DNA of 64,000 bases from Dickeya zeae NCPPB 2538 (lineage in GTDB: Bacteria > Pseudomonadota > Gammaproteobacteria > Enterobacterales > Enterobacteriaceae), in assembly GCF_000406165.1 (NCBI RefSeq), contig NZ_CM001977.1:2444624-2508623 (forward strand). Reading direction: 5' to 3'. Every line of letters starts with the position of its first letter. Position 1 is the stretch's first letter. Under the pieces are notes generated by a model. The model saw nothing but the letters and a program-made list of their open reading frames with translations. It did no database searches and was not told where the DNA came from. The translations under genes and the position numbers were made by a program. Shown here piece after piece: positions 24,450 to 33,187 of the stretch.

Positions 24450-25634
24450 TCATAACTCATTGGCTGACTGCGCTGAAATCGGACCGGCGACTTTGGCTGT
24501 CAGCCAGTGCCATAACCACTCAATCGGCCCTTGTCGGAACGTGCCCAGCCAAAGACGTGCTACCAGCAAATTGCATAACCATACAGGCGGCACCACCAGC
24601 AGCAACTGCCAGCGGTCAAAGTGCATAAACCCGCCCAGACGATTGAACAGCGTGGTACAAATCAGGGTTTGCAGCAAATAGCTGCTAAGCGCCATGCGCC
24701 CGACGCTGGCTATCCAACGGGTAAGCCGCCAGTTCGTCAACGTCGGCCAATATCCGTAGCACAACGCCAGATAGCCAACCGCCTGTAGCGGCGCGCCAGT
24801 CTCTCGCGGAATTTGTAGCAACAGACCGCACCAGCGATAGTCCCACTGCAGTTGCCACTGGGCGATAACGCCTGCGCCATTAATCAACAACGCCAGCGGC
24901 AGCAACCACAGGGCAACACGCCGGTAATGTCGCAGGCTAAACTGACCTCGCAACCAGCCGCTACGCATCAACGCGGCACCCAGCAACATCGATCCAGCCA
25001 GCAACCAGCCATACTGAACCCCCAGCGACAACAGGCTTTCATTCAATAATGACAAGCGATTTCGCCAGGCCTCCGGCCCGCCCTGCGTTAGCCACCAGGC
25101 TTCATAATTCACCTCGGCAAGTCCGGGTTGCCAGAAATTTCCGCCATCCTGACTCAGCACCTGACTCAAGACCACCAGCATTGCCAGCCCCATCAGATAC
25201 AGTGCCACTCCGGTACGCAGTAGCATACGGGTACTGTCGGCATGACGCAGCATGCCATAACACACCAGCCCAATCAGGCCATAATCCAGCAGAATGTCGC
25301 CATCCCACAGGAAAAGTGCATGCAGCAGGCCAAAAACCATCAGCCAAAACAGTCTGGCATGAATCCAGCGCTTACCGCGTCTTAGTAGCAGTTGCAACCC
25401 GGCACCAAACAACAGGGCAAATACCGTGAGAAATTTTCCCTGCGCCACCATATCCATCAACGCCCACGCCCAGGCATCAGCCGCAGAAGGCGGCCCCTGC
25501 CACGCCGGGTTGAGATAGGCTGCATGCGGCAAACCGAATGACACAATATTCATCAATAGAATGCCAAGCATCGCCAACCCACGGGCGAAGTCCAGCATAG
25601 GAATACGAGATGAGAAAGGCGGCGTTGGCGACAT
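24450..25634 (-). CDS. yeiB: DUF418 inner-membrane protein YeiB
   Basis: A 394-residue polytopic membrane protein of unknown function with roughly ten hydrophobic segments. Landmarks shared with E. coli YeiB include MLDFARGLAMLGILLMNI, FALLFGAGLQLLLRRGKRW, LWDGDILLDYGLIGL and GRMALSSYLLQTLICTTLF. The ATG at 25632-25634 is preferred; MLDFARG twelve codons downstream is an alternative. It lies 112 bases downstream of folE with overlapping hairpins between them. As in E. coli, folE and yeiB appear to be one unit. Confidence 0.92.
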   Translation of the reverse strand: MSPTPPFSSRIPMLDFARGLAMLGILLMNIVSFGLPHAAYLNPAWQGPPSAADAWAWALMDMVAQGKFLTVFALLFGAGLQLLLRRGKRWIHARLFWLMVFGLLHALFLWDGDILLDYGLIGLVCYGMLRHADSTRMLLRTGVALYLMGLAMLVVLSQVLSQDGGNFWQPGLAEVNYEAWWLTQGGPEAWRNRLSLLNESLLSLGVQYGWLLAGSMLLGAALMRSGWLRGQFSLRHYRRVALWLLPLALLINGAGVIAQWQLQWDYRWCGLLLQIPRETGAPLQAVGYLALCYGYWPTLTNWRLTRWIASVGRMALSSYLLQTLICTTLFNRLGGFMHFDRWQLLLVVPPVWLCNLLVARLWLGTFRQGPIEWLWHWLTAKVAGPISAQSANEL

Positions 25635-25694
25635 GGTTTTCAGCAAATACCGGGACGTGTCCGCGAATTGTAGTGACTGGGACAACAAATGCCC

Positions 25695-25747
25695 ATGTTT
25701 TTCTGGCGATGGCGATTAACCGCCAGAAAAACATCGGCAATGCCGAT
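25695..25747 (-). promoter_or_regulatory. Mutually exclusive hairpins between folE and yeiB
   Basis: Read on the minus strand, the folE stop overlaps a short terminator-like hairpin (ATCGGC/GCCGAT, 25733-25747) followed by a T-run. The T-run with its flanks (CGCCAGAAAAACAT 25721-25734) is also one arm of a perfect 14-bp inverted repeat with ATGTTTTTCTGGCG (25695-25708). Both cannot form fully at once. This resembles a terminator/anti-terminator or readthrough control between folE and yeiB. Confidence 0.6.
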
Positions 25748-26415
25748 CAATTATGATGGTGGCGCACAGCGCGCAGAAATTCCTGACGGGTATTCTGACT
25801 GGATTTGAACAGACCGCCCAGCGAGGTTGTCGTGGTGGCACTGGTGGCATCACGAATTCCACGTGCTTTAACGCAATAATGTACCGCGTCAATCGATACC
25901 GCCACATTATTGGTGCCAAGCAACGTCTGCAACGCGACCAGAATTTGCTGTGTCAAACGTTCCTGAACCTGCGGACGCTGAGAGAAAAACTGTACGATCC
26001 GGTTGATCTTGGACAGACCAATCACACCGTCTTTCGGGATGTACGCCACTGTGGCTTTGCCATCAATAGTCACAAAATGATGCTCGCATGTGCTGGTCAG
26101 CGTGATGTCACGTACTGTCACCATTTCATCGACTTTCATCTTGTTTTCGATGATAGTGATCTTCGGGAAATTGGCGTAATCCAGGCCGGAAAAGATCTCT
26201 TCCACATACATTTTGGCGATGCGGTGAGGGGTCTCAGCCAGACTATCATCCTCCAGATCGAGGTTCAGCAGGTTCATGATTTCCGTCATGTGCTCAGCAA
26301 TCAGGCGCTTACGGGTTTCACGCTCCAGCATTTCGCCGCGCAGTGGGGTTTCCAGTCCACGTGCCAGTAACGCTTCGTGAACCAGGGCCGCTTCTTTTGT
26401 TAATACAGCCGACAT
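25747..26415 (-). CDS. folE: GTP cyclohydrolase I
   Basis: A 222-residue homodecameric enzyme that converts GTP to dihydroneopterin triphosphate, the first step of folate synthesis. Zinc and catalytic motifs are visible: LTSTCEHHFVTIDG, SKINRIVQFFSQRPQVQERLTQQI and VHYCVKARGI. Length and the N-terminus (MSAVLTKEAALVHEALLARGLETPLR) match E. coli FolE. It precedes yeiB. The four chemoreceptor genes begin upstream of it, where E. coli has yeiG and cirA. Confidence 0.96.
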   Translation of the reverse strand: MSAVLTKEAALVHEALLARGLETPLRGEMLERETRKRLIAEHMTEIMNLLNLDLEDDSLAETPHRIAKMYVEEIFSGLDYANFPKITIIENKMKVDEMVTVRDITLTSTCEHHFVTIDGKATVAYIPKDGVIGLSKINRIVQFFSQRPQVQERLTQQILVALQTLLGTNNVAVSIDAVHYCVKARGIRDATSATTTTSLGGLFKSSQNTRQEFLRAVRHHHN

Positions 26416-26595
26416 GTTTTTCTCCAGCAGGTGTTCTCACTCTAACGTTGCCCAGAGCCAACGTCGGCCACAACTCTAATGGAGTGCCTGATGATTATCC
26501 AGTGATTGTGTGTCATGGCTGATGAAAAGACTTCAACTTGCCATCACGAGCTTGCCATCATGCCATCACGCTCTCCTGCCATCGTAATATACCCG

Positions 26596-26621
26596 GCCGC
26601 ATTCACACGGATGAATGCGGC
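26596..26621 (-). terminator. Stem-loop after the first chemoreceptor gene
   Basis: GCCGCATTCA (26596-26605) and TGAATGCGGC (26612-26621) form a perfect 10-bp stem 44 bases downstream of the gene at 26665-28350. A T-tract is absent, so termination efficiency is uncertain. Confidence 0.6.
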
Positions 26622-26664
26622 AGAGTTAATACGTTAGACGTAAATATATTAATAGATAGCGGCG

Positions 26665-28350
26665 TTAGAATTTCTCCCAGTTATCCTGTCCACCGGTTTT
26701 ACCAGCTGGTGGCAACGCGGGCATCGTTCCTTTAAGTGACGGGCGTTTAAGCGCCAGGTTGTCGGCCTGTCCCCGATTCCCCGCCGCCGAACGGTACTCG
26801 GTACCAAGATGGAACACTTCCACCGCTTGCGTCAGTTGCCGTGCCTGCTCTTCCAGTGAGGAAATCGCCGCCATTGCCTGTTGTACCAGGGTCGCATTCT
26901 GCTGGGTCACACTATCCATTTCATTGACTGCCTGACCGATTTGCGAAATCCCCCGGCTCTGTTCATCTGACGCAGAGGCAATCTCACCAATCAGATTACT
27001 GACGTGCGATACCGTGTCGATAATCGTCTGCATCGCTTCCCCAGCCTGCTTGACCTGTGTTGAGCCCACATCCACCCGGGATACCGATTCCGCAATCAAG
27101 CCTTCAATCTCTTTGGCCGCCTGAGCGCTGCGTTGCGCCAGGCTGCGCACTTCACCGGCTACCACCGCGAACCCCCGGCCCTGTTCGCCGGCACGGGCCG
27201 CTTCCACCGCCGCGTTCAGCGCCAGAATATTGGTCTGGAAGGCAATACCGTTAATGACTGAGGTAATATCGCCAATCTTGCGGGAGCTGGCGGTAATGCT
27301 GTCCATCGTTTCCACCACAGTATTGGTGATTTTCCCACCTTGTATCGCCGCGTCGGAAGCCTCCTGCGCCAGCTTGGTGGCCTGATGGACGTTTTCTGCG
27401 TTGTGCTGCACGGTAGAGCTCAGTTGTTCCATGCTGGCGGCAGTTTCCTGCAACGCTGATGCTTGCTGCTCGGTGCGTCCGGAAAGATCATTGTTACCTT
27501 GCCGGATTTCGGTCGCCCCCTGATAAATCGCCTCGGCGGTATCACGAATCAACGAGACGGTATCTTTCAAACTCAGTTGCAGTTTTTTGATGTCGGGAAT
27601 CATACGTCCGGCACAGTTACGGCCGAATTCATCCAGATGCTGATCGAGCCGACCGGCGATCAGTTTCCCGAGGTGTGCCTGAATTATAGAGATAGGATTT
27701 ACCAGATACCGGGTCAGATAGCGTTCACTGATCAGGAAAATGATCACACTGATAATCAGCGCCAGTATTAAGGTATTTCGGGTCCAGTCGTTATGCGTGT
27801 TCACTGCCCCCAAAAAATCGGCATTCGTCACCGCCGCGGTATATTTCTGCGCCGCATCACCAAATGCCCAACTGGCTGGTGGATACACTTTACGAAATAC
27901 GCTACGAAATGCCTCCAGATCGTTTTTCTGCAGTGCGGCATACATGGGATCGATCGCCGTCGAAAGTAACGCCGACCAGCTTGATACCATTTCATCGGTG
28001 ATTTTTTTATCCACACCAATTTGTGGTGCTGCCTTAAATTTTCCCAATGCATCTTTGGTATTATTAATGGCTGTCAGCGCCATATCCAATGTCTTTTTAG
28101 CATTCTCTGCATCGTTAAATTGCAGATAATCCATCACACGCGCCATTCGGGTGACGGAACGGAAGTATTGGTCATTGCCATAGGTGAGATAGCTCTGGGT
28201 TTTACTTTGAGTCGAGTTATCATTTAACAGCAGCGTGACCTGCTTTAACGAATACAGGCTGTAGCCGGATACACTCCCCCAGAGCACCACGAAAAATCCC
28301 ATAATAAATAACATCATTACTCTTATACTGATATTTCTTAGAAAAGACAT
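26665..28350 (-). CDS. Methyl-accepting chemotaxis protein 1 (ends NWEKF)
   Basis: A 561-residue transmembrane chemoreceptor of the enterobacterial Tar/Tsr class. It has TM1 at about residues 11-30, a periplasmic four-helix-bundle sensor domain (about 36-190), TM2 (NTLILALIISVIIFLI), a HAMP domain, methylation helices and the conserved signalling tip (NILALNAAVEAARAGEQGRGFAVVAGEVR). It ends in NWEKF, close to the NWETF pentapeptide that tethers CheR/CheB. It is the first of four receptor genes in tandem. The ligand cannot be read from the sequence. The gene is intact and has GGAG before its ATG. Confidence 0.93.
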   Translation of the reverse strand: MSFLRNISIRVMMLFIMGFFVVLWGSVSGYSLYSLKQVTLLLNDNSTQSKTQSYLTYGNDQYFRSVTRMARVMDYLQFNDAENAKKTLDMALTAINNTKDALGKFKAAPQIGVDKKITDEMVSSWSALLSTAIDPMYAALQKNDLEAFRSVFRKVYPPASWAFGDAAQKYTAAVTNADFLGAVNTHNDWTRNTLILALIISVIIFLISERYLTRYLVNPISIIQAHLGKLIAGRLDQHLDEFGRNCAGRMIPDIKKLQLSLKDTVSLIRDTAEAIYQGATEIRQGNNDLSGRTEQQASALQETAASMEQLSSTVQHNAENVHQATKLAQEASDAAIQGGKITNTVVETMDSITASSRKIGDITSVINGIAFQTNILALNAAVEAARAGEQGRGFAVVAGEVRSLAQRSAQAAKEIEGLIAESVSRVDVGSTQVKQAGEAMQTIIDTVSHVSNLIGEIASASDEQSRGISQIGQAVNEMDSVTQQNATLVQQAMAAISSLEEQARQLTQAVEVFHLGTEYRSAAGNRGQADNLALKRPSLKGTMPALPPAGKTGGQDNWEKF

Positions 28351-28672
28351 AATTAACTCCCGAATGTTATTTGACGTTTTCCAGGATTTGCTGAGCAGCA
28401 GAGTGTCCTTTACCCCTTAATACAACAGTCACCCATTCAGAACGCACTGCACCAAATGCCACCTCGCGGCTCTTCATATAGCGCAAATGATACCGATTGG
28501 TAGTTATAAGCAGGATGATCACTATGTGAACGCGTACGTTCTGATTTATCAGCAAGTATAGGCAGGGATAGAAAAAATGAGATGACGCAACCGGTTATTC
28601 GTATAAAAACCACGTCAGAAAAACGGCAATATCACGCGACTGTCACACTCTTGTTATGTCGGAATACCCAAT
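28351..28672 (-). other. Upstream region of receptor gene 1
   Basis: About 320 bases between two receptor genes. A 62-codon frame (28367-28555, minus) begins in the promoter region with a plausible hydrophobic start but resembles nothing I know and is not called. No good sigma-28 promoter was found by eye. Confidence 0.4.
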
Positions 28673-28702
28673 AAAAAATGCACCGGCTAACCGGTGCATT
28701 TT
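28673..28702 (-). terminator. Intrinsic terminator of receptor gene 2
   Basis: On the minus strand a 10- to 12-bp stem (AATGCACCGG / CCGGTGCATT) with a 4-base loop runs into TTTTTTAT. A sister copy without the T-tail lies after receptor gene 3 (30847-30872). Confidence 0.88.
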
Positions 28703-28730
28703 CGTGTAAAACATGAACGCCTGTGCAGAC

Positions 28731-30392
28731 TCAGAAGGTTTCCCAGTCCCCGTGCGATGACCGGGCTGGCAACGCCGCCGTTTTCGGTGCCGGTCGTTTC
28801 AGCGCCGGTGTGGCAGTGCGTGGCACGTGTAACGTCGACGACGACCCCAGGTCAAACGACGCCACCGCGGCCGCCAGACTCTGCGCCTGCTCATCCAGCG
28901 AGGCTGCCGCCGCAGACGCTTCCTGCACCAACGCCGCGTTCTGTTGCGTCACCCCGTCCATTTCCGTCACCGCCTGACCAATTTGCTCGATACCCCGGCT
29001 CTGTTCGTCAGACGCCGCCGAAATCTCACCCATCAGGTCATGCACCCGCGAGACCGAGGAGATAATCCCCTCCATCGCGCTGCCTGCCTCGCGTACCAGT
29101 GTCGAGCCTGTATCTACCCGGCTGACCGATTCGCCAATCAGCGTTTCAATCTCTTTCGCCGCCTGCGCACTGCGCTGCGCCAGGTTTCTCACTTCACCTG
29201 CCACCACCGCGAAACCACGCCCTTGCTCACCAGCCCGCGCCGCTTCCACCGCTGCGTTCAGCGCCAGAATGTTGGTCTGGAAGGCAATGCCGTTAATGAC
29301 GGTAGTGATATCCGCTATTCTGCGGGAACTGTCCGAGATGCTCTGCATGGTGGTGACCACGTTGTCGGTAATGTTACCGCCCTGTCTGGCCATCTGCTGG
29401 GCTTCTTCCGAAATCTGGCGGGCCTGACGCACGTTATCGGCGTTATTTTTTACCGTCGAGGTCAGCTCTTCCATGCTGGCGGCGGTTTCCTGCAACGCAG
29501 CGGCCTGCTGGTCGGTACGGCGTGACAGCTCGTCATTCCCCTGGCGGATTTCGCTGGTACCGGTATAAATCACCGTCGAGCTGTCGTGAATGGTCTGTAC
29601 CGTATCACGCAGGTTGTGCTGCATCGCCCGAATGTAGGGGATCAACTGACCGGCACAGTTACGGCCGAACTCTTCCAGTTCCACACCCAGTTTGCCGCTG
29701 GTCAGCAGTTCCAGATGGCGTTTAATCTGACCAATTGGTTTCACCAGATAGTTCACCAGATAACGGTCGCTGAGGAACAGTACGATAACCCCCAGAATCA
29801 GTGCCGCCAGCAGCATATTTTTATTGACGGTAATGTGTTTTTCGACCTGGATGATGCCATCGTCAGACTGAATAGCCGTGGCATATTTCTCCGCGATAGC
29901 GCCGAATTCTACGCTCAAAGGCGGGTACTGTTTACGGAATAGCAGGCGAAAATCATCCATGCGACCGTCTTTAATCGCTGTCAGCATCGGTTCGACCGCG
30001 CTTTGCAGTAACCGGCCCCACACTTCGGTCATTTGCTGTACGACTGCTTTATCGACCCCGACGTGTTCGCTGCTTTTAAACTGCTCCAGCGCGTCTTTGC
30101 TGTTTTTCAAGGCGGTATCAGCGGAGCTCAATGTCTTCTGAGCATTCTCCGTATCCCCCGTCTGCAGGTAGTCCACTGCGCGCAGCATCCGGGTGACGGT
30201 ACGAAAATACTGGTCATTACCTTTGACCAGCATGGAGTAACTTCTTTTTTGTGACATGTTGTCATTCAGCAGATCATTCATGTCACCAAATGAACTCAGT
30301 GTGAAGACAGAAGCCATTCCCCAGATAACAGTAAACAGCGTCAGGATAATTAACAGCATTTTTCTGACGGTGATGTGTCTTAAAATATTCAT
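28731..30392 (-). CDS. Methyl-accepting chemotaxis protein 2 (ends DWETF)
   Basis: A 553-residue chemoreceptor with TM1 (LLIILTLFTVIWGMASVFTL), a periplasmic four-helix sensor domain (about 35-185), TM2 (LLAALILGVIVLFLSDRYLV), HAMP and a complete methylation/signalling domain. The C-terminal DWETF should work as a CheR/CheB tether. From TM2 to the end it is nearly identical to receptor 3, differing at very few residues, while the sensor domains differ clearly. This points to duplication with diversification of the ligand part or to gene conversion of the signalling part. The ATG has GGAG upstream. Confidence 0.93.
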   Translation of the reverse strand: MNILRHITVRKMLLIILTLFTVIWGMASVFTLSSFGDMNDLLNDNMSQKRSYSMLVKGNDQYFRTVTRMLRAVDYLQTGDTENAQKTLSSADTALKNSKDALEQFKSSEHVGVDKAVVQQMTEVWGRLLQSAVEPMLTAIKDGRMDDFRLLFRKQYPPLSVEFGAIAEKYATAIQSDDGIIQVEKHITVNKNMLLAALILGVIVLFLSDRYLVNYLVKPIGQIKRHLELLTSGKLGVELEEFGRNCAGQLIPYIRAMQHNLRDTVQTIHDSSTVIYTGTSEIRQGNDELSRRTDQQAAALQETAASMEELTSTVKNNADNVRQARQISEEAQQMARQGGNITDNVVTTMQSISDSSRRIADITTVINGIAFQTNILALNAAVEAARAGEQGRGFAVVAGEVRNLAQRSAQAAKEIETLIGESVSRVDTGSTLVREAGSAMEGIISSVSRVHDLMGEISAASDEQSRGIEQIGQAVTEMDGVTQQNAALVQEASAAAASLDEQAQSLAAAVASFDLGSSSTLHVPRTATPALKRPAPKTAALPARSSHGDWETF

Positions 30393-30846
30393 AGTAGACT
30401 CCGGATAATTAGTCGCGCCTTTAGCGCTTGCGTAGTCATGGCCACCGGTGTTTGGTTATTCCCCAGTTCAAATAATGTGCAAACTTTAAAACTGTACACC
30501 TGACATATATCGTGGCAAGAAAAACCTTGGCTAAAACTTTCAAAAAATGAATAACACTTTTTAATTCCGGCATGCAGTACGGTTAAATAAAACCGTGTTT
30601 CCTTTTTATACATCACATTTATTCTACCACGTCTGCCAACACGTTCACTGTGTTTTCATGGTTAACGCTACAGGACAAAAATTAAGTGAGCCTTAAATAA
30701 ACAAAATAAAAATGACAATGATCACGTTATCTCACTTTTAACAATTTTATTTTTAATTTCCTACGTTACCGTTTTTTGAATCTTAAATGAACCATAAATG
30801 GTCGAGACACGTTTCTGTGTGACTCACTGGCCCACTGCAGACAGCC
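30393..30846 (-). other. Upstream region of receptor gene 2
   Basis: About 450 AT-rich bases. It contains a symmetric TTAAG-N5-CTTAA element at 30682-30696, about 290 bases before the gene. A sister element lies at nearly the same distance (32858-32872, 297 bases) before receptor gene 3. No convincing gene lies here. Confidence 0.45.
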
Positions 30847-30872
30847 AAATGCACCGGCTTGCCGGTGCATTT
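30847..30872 (-). terminator. Stem-loop after receptor gene 3
   Basis: AAATGCACCGGC (30847-30858) and GCCGGTGCATTT (30861-30872) form a perfect 12-bp stem, closely matching the terminator of receptor gene 2, but the minus-strand sequence beyond it (TGGCTG) lacks a T-tract. It was evidently duplicated together with the gene end. Confidence 0.65.
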
Positions 30873-30901
30873 TCGTATAAAACAGGGTGGTCTGTGTAGG
30901 C

Positions 30902-32561
30902 TCAGAAGGTTTCCCAGTCCCCACGCGATGACCGGGCTGGCAGTGCCGCCGTTTTCGGTGCCGGTCGTTTCAGCGCCGGTGTGGCAGTGCGTGGCACGTG
31001 TAACGTCGACGACGACCCCAGGTCAAACGATGCCACCGCGGCCGCCAGACTCTGCGCCTGCTCATCCAGCGAGGCTGCCGCCGCAGACGCTTCCTGCACC
31101 AGCGCCGCGTTCTGTTGCGTCACCCCGTCCATTTCCGTCACCGCCTGACCAATTTGCTCGATACCCCGGCTCTGTTCGTCAGACGCCGCCGAAATCTCAC
31201 CCATCAGGTCATGCACCCGCGAAACCGAGGAGATAATCCCCTCCATCGCGCTGCCTGCCTCGCGTACCAGTGTCGAGCCTGTATCTACCCGGCTGACCGA
31301 TTCGCCAATCAGCGTTTCAATCTCTTTCGCCGCCTGCGCACTGCGCTGCGCCAGGTTTCTCACTTCACCCGCCACCACCGCGAAACCACGCCCCTGCTCA
31401 CCGGCCCGCGCCGCTTCCACCGCCGCGTTCAGCGCCAGAATATTGGTCTGGAAGGCAATGCCGTTAATGACGGTAGTGATATCCGCTATTCTGCGGGAAC
31501 TGTCCGAGATGCTCTGCATGGTGGTCACCACGTTGTCGGTAATGTTCCCACCCTGGCGCGCCATCTGCTGTGCTTCTTCCGAAATCTGGCGGGCCTGACG
31601 CACGTTATCGGCGTTATTTTTTACCGTCGAGGTCAGCTCTTCCATGCTGGCGGCGGTTTCCTGCAACGCAGCGGCCTGCTGGTCGGTACGGCGTGACAGC
31701 TCGTCATTCCCCTGGCGGATTTCGCTGGTACCGGTATAAATCACCGTCGAGCTGGCGTGAATGGTCTGCACCGTATCACGCAGGTTGTGCTGCATCGCCC
31801 GGATATAGGGGATCAACTGACCGGCACAGTTACGGCCGAATTCTTCCAGTTCCACACCCAGTTTGCCGCTGGTCAGTAGTTCCAGATGGCGTTTAATCTG
31901 ACCAATTGGTTTCACCAGATAGTTCACCAGATAACGGTCGCTCAGGAACAACACCGCAATACCAATGATTAACGCAACCAGCAACGTACTTTTGCTCATG
32001 GCAATGTAATGCTCGGCATCCACAATGGTATTGTCGGACTGAATGGCGGCAGCATATTTTTCCGTCAACTCACTGAGTTCCACACTCATTGGCGGATATT
32101 GCTTCAGATAAATTCGTTTAAATTCGTCCAGTCGCCCCGCTTGCAACGCTGTTATCATCGGCTCTACCGCATTAGCAAGAATCTGCTCCCACGAGGTCAC
32201 CAATTTCTGAACCTGCTCATCGCCAACGCCTATTTGCCGACTATTCTTAAATTGCGCCAACGCCTCTTTGGTATTCTTAAGCGCCTCTGCCGCACTTACC
32301 AGAGTTTTTTTGTGCACTATCCGTATCACCTTGCTGAATAAACTCCGGTACACGCGACATGCGCGTTACCGCACGGGAATATTGATCATTACCTCTGACC
32401 AGAATGGAATAACTTCTTTTCTGATCCTGATTATCGTTTAATAATCGACTAACATTACCTAACGAATATAACGTAAAAGAAGAGGCAATTCCCCATACAA
32501 TACTGAATAAGGCAAGAATGATTAACATCATTCTTCTGACGGTAATATTTTTCAAAAACAT
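30902..32561 (-). pseudogene. Methyl-accepting chemotaxis protein 3, frameshifted
   Basis: The reading frame starts at 32561 (MFLKNITVRRMM) and encodes TM1 and the first part of the sensor domain. It shifts at a run of seven A residues on the coding strand (bases 32305-32311). The rest (sensor remainder, TM2, HAMP, signalling domain, DWETF end) continues in another frame to 30902. Removing one A restores QKTLVSAAEALKNTKEAL, colinear with receptor 2 (QKTLSSADTALKNSKDAL). It is therefore a one-base homopolymer insertion. It may be a true mutation, a phase-variable switch, a site of polymerase slippage, or an assembly error. Confidence 0.85.
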
Positions 32562-33146
32562 TGCAGCAGGCTCCGAATTATTTTTTGCGCTCAGCTCGTA
32601 TTTTCATCATCACCCACTCTGGCTGCTATACTGAATGCCATCAAAAAACCTTCAGCACACATTATTTGCACTCGTATAGTGACAAGAAAATCCCTGGTAG
32701 AGTGGATAATAATGGCGTCACGATCGGCCATAGCATTTACCTCTCTTTTATGAATCATTGCCAATGAGACAAATAAAAAGTCTGACTTATCTATTTTGTC
32801 ACCCGAAAACACCATTCGAATCTCGACAATTTTCACGTTGAGAGTAAACAGCGAAAATTAAGCGAGCCTTAACACCCGTTATCACCAACATAACGAATGG
32901 CAACCTTGACTGGTATTCTTTTGTTATCTTATTAAGATCATTAGCTGTTTTCCTTTCATCGGCCATACCGATTACTGCAATTGCTATTTCCGTTAAATTA
33001 ACCGCCATGAGAACGCCATCATCAACGGTGATGCCGCGACAAGAGAGAGAAAATCGAACCAACTGTAAAATAACGACCACAAGAATATGAAGAGAATCGG
33101 GCAATGCGAAAAGAACCGGGTGAAATGTAACGACGACACATAGACC
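32562..33146 (-). other. Upstream region of receptor gene 3
   Basis: About 590 bases with the TTAAG-N5-CTTAA element at 32858-32872. Two minus-strand frames (32591-32836 and 32799-33155) were examined. They have no recognised similarity and overlap the expected promoter, so they are not called. Confidence 0.45.
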
Positions 33147-33175
33147 AGCCATCACCGCACAACGCGGTGATGGCT
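33147..33175 (-). terminator. Stem-loop after receptor gene 4
   Basis: AGCCATCACCGC (33147-33158) pairs perfectly over 12 bp with GCGGTGATGGCT (33164-33175), loop 5 bases, 13 bases downstream of the receptor 4 stop. No T-tract follows. Confidence 0.65.
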
Positions 33176-33187
33176 GTTACTGCACGT

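Noticed and set aside
28367..28555. 62-codon minus-strand frame before receptor gene 1
   Set aside because: It lies in the promoter region, has no recognised similarity and no sister in front of the other receptors.
28944..29525. Long plus-strand frames opposite the receptor signalling domains (also 31115-31696)
   Set aside because: They are shadows of the highly constrained chemoreceptor coding sequence; their similarity to each other only mirrors the duplicated receptors.
30440..30495. TAAAGTTT on the minus strand upstream of receptor gene 2, considered as a sigma-28 promoter
   Set aside because: The -35 element fits, but no GCCGATAA-like -10 lies at the required 11-base spacing.
32591..33155. 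Two overlapping minus-strand frames between receptors 3 and 4
   Set aside because: AT-rich spacer frames overlapping each other and the expected promoter; composition does not look coding.
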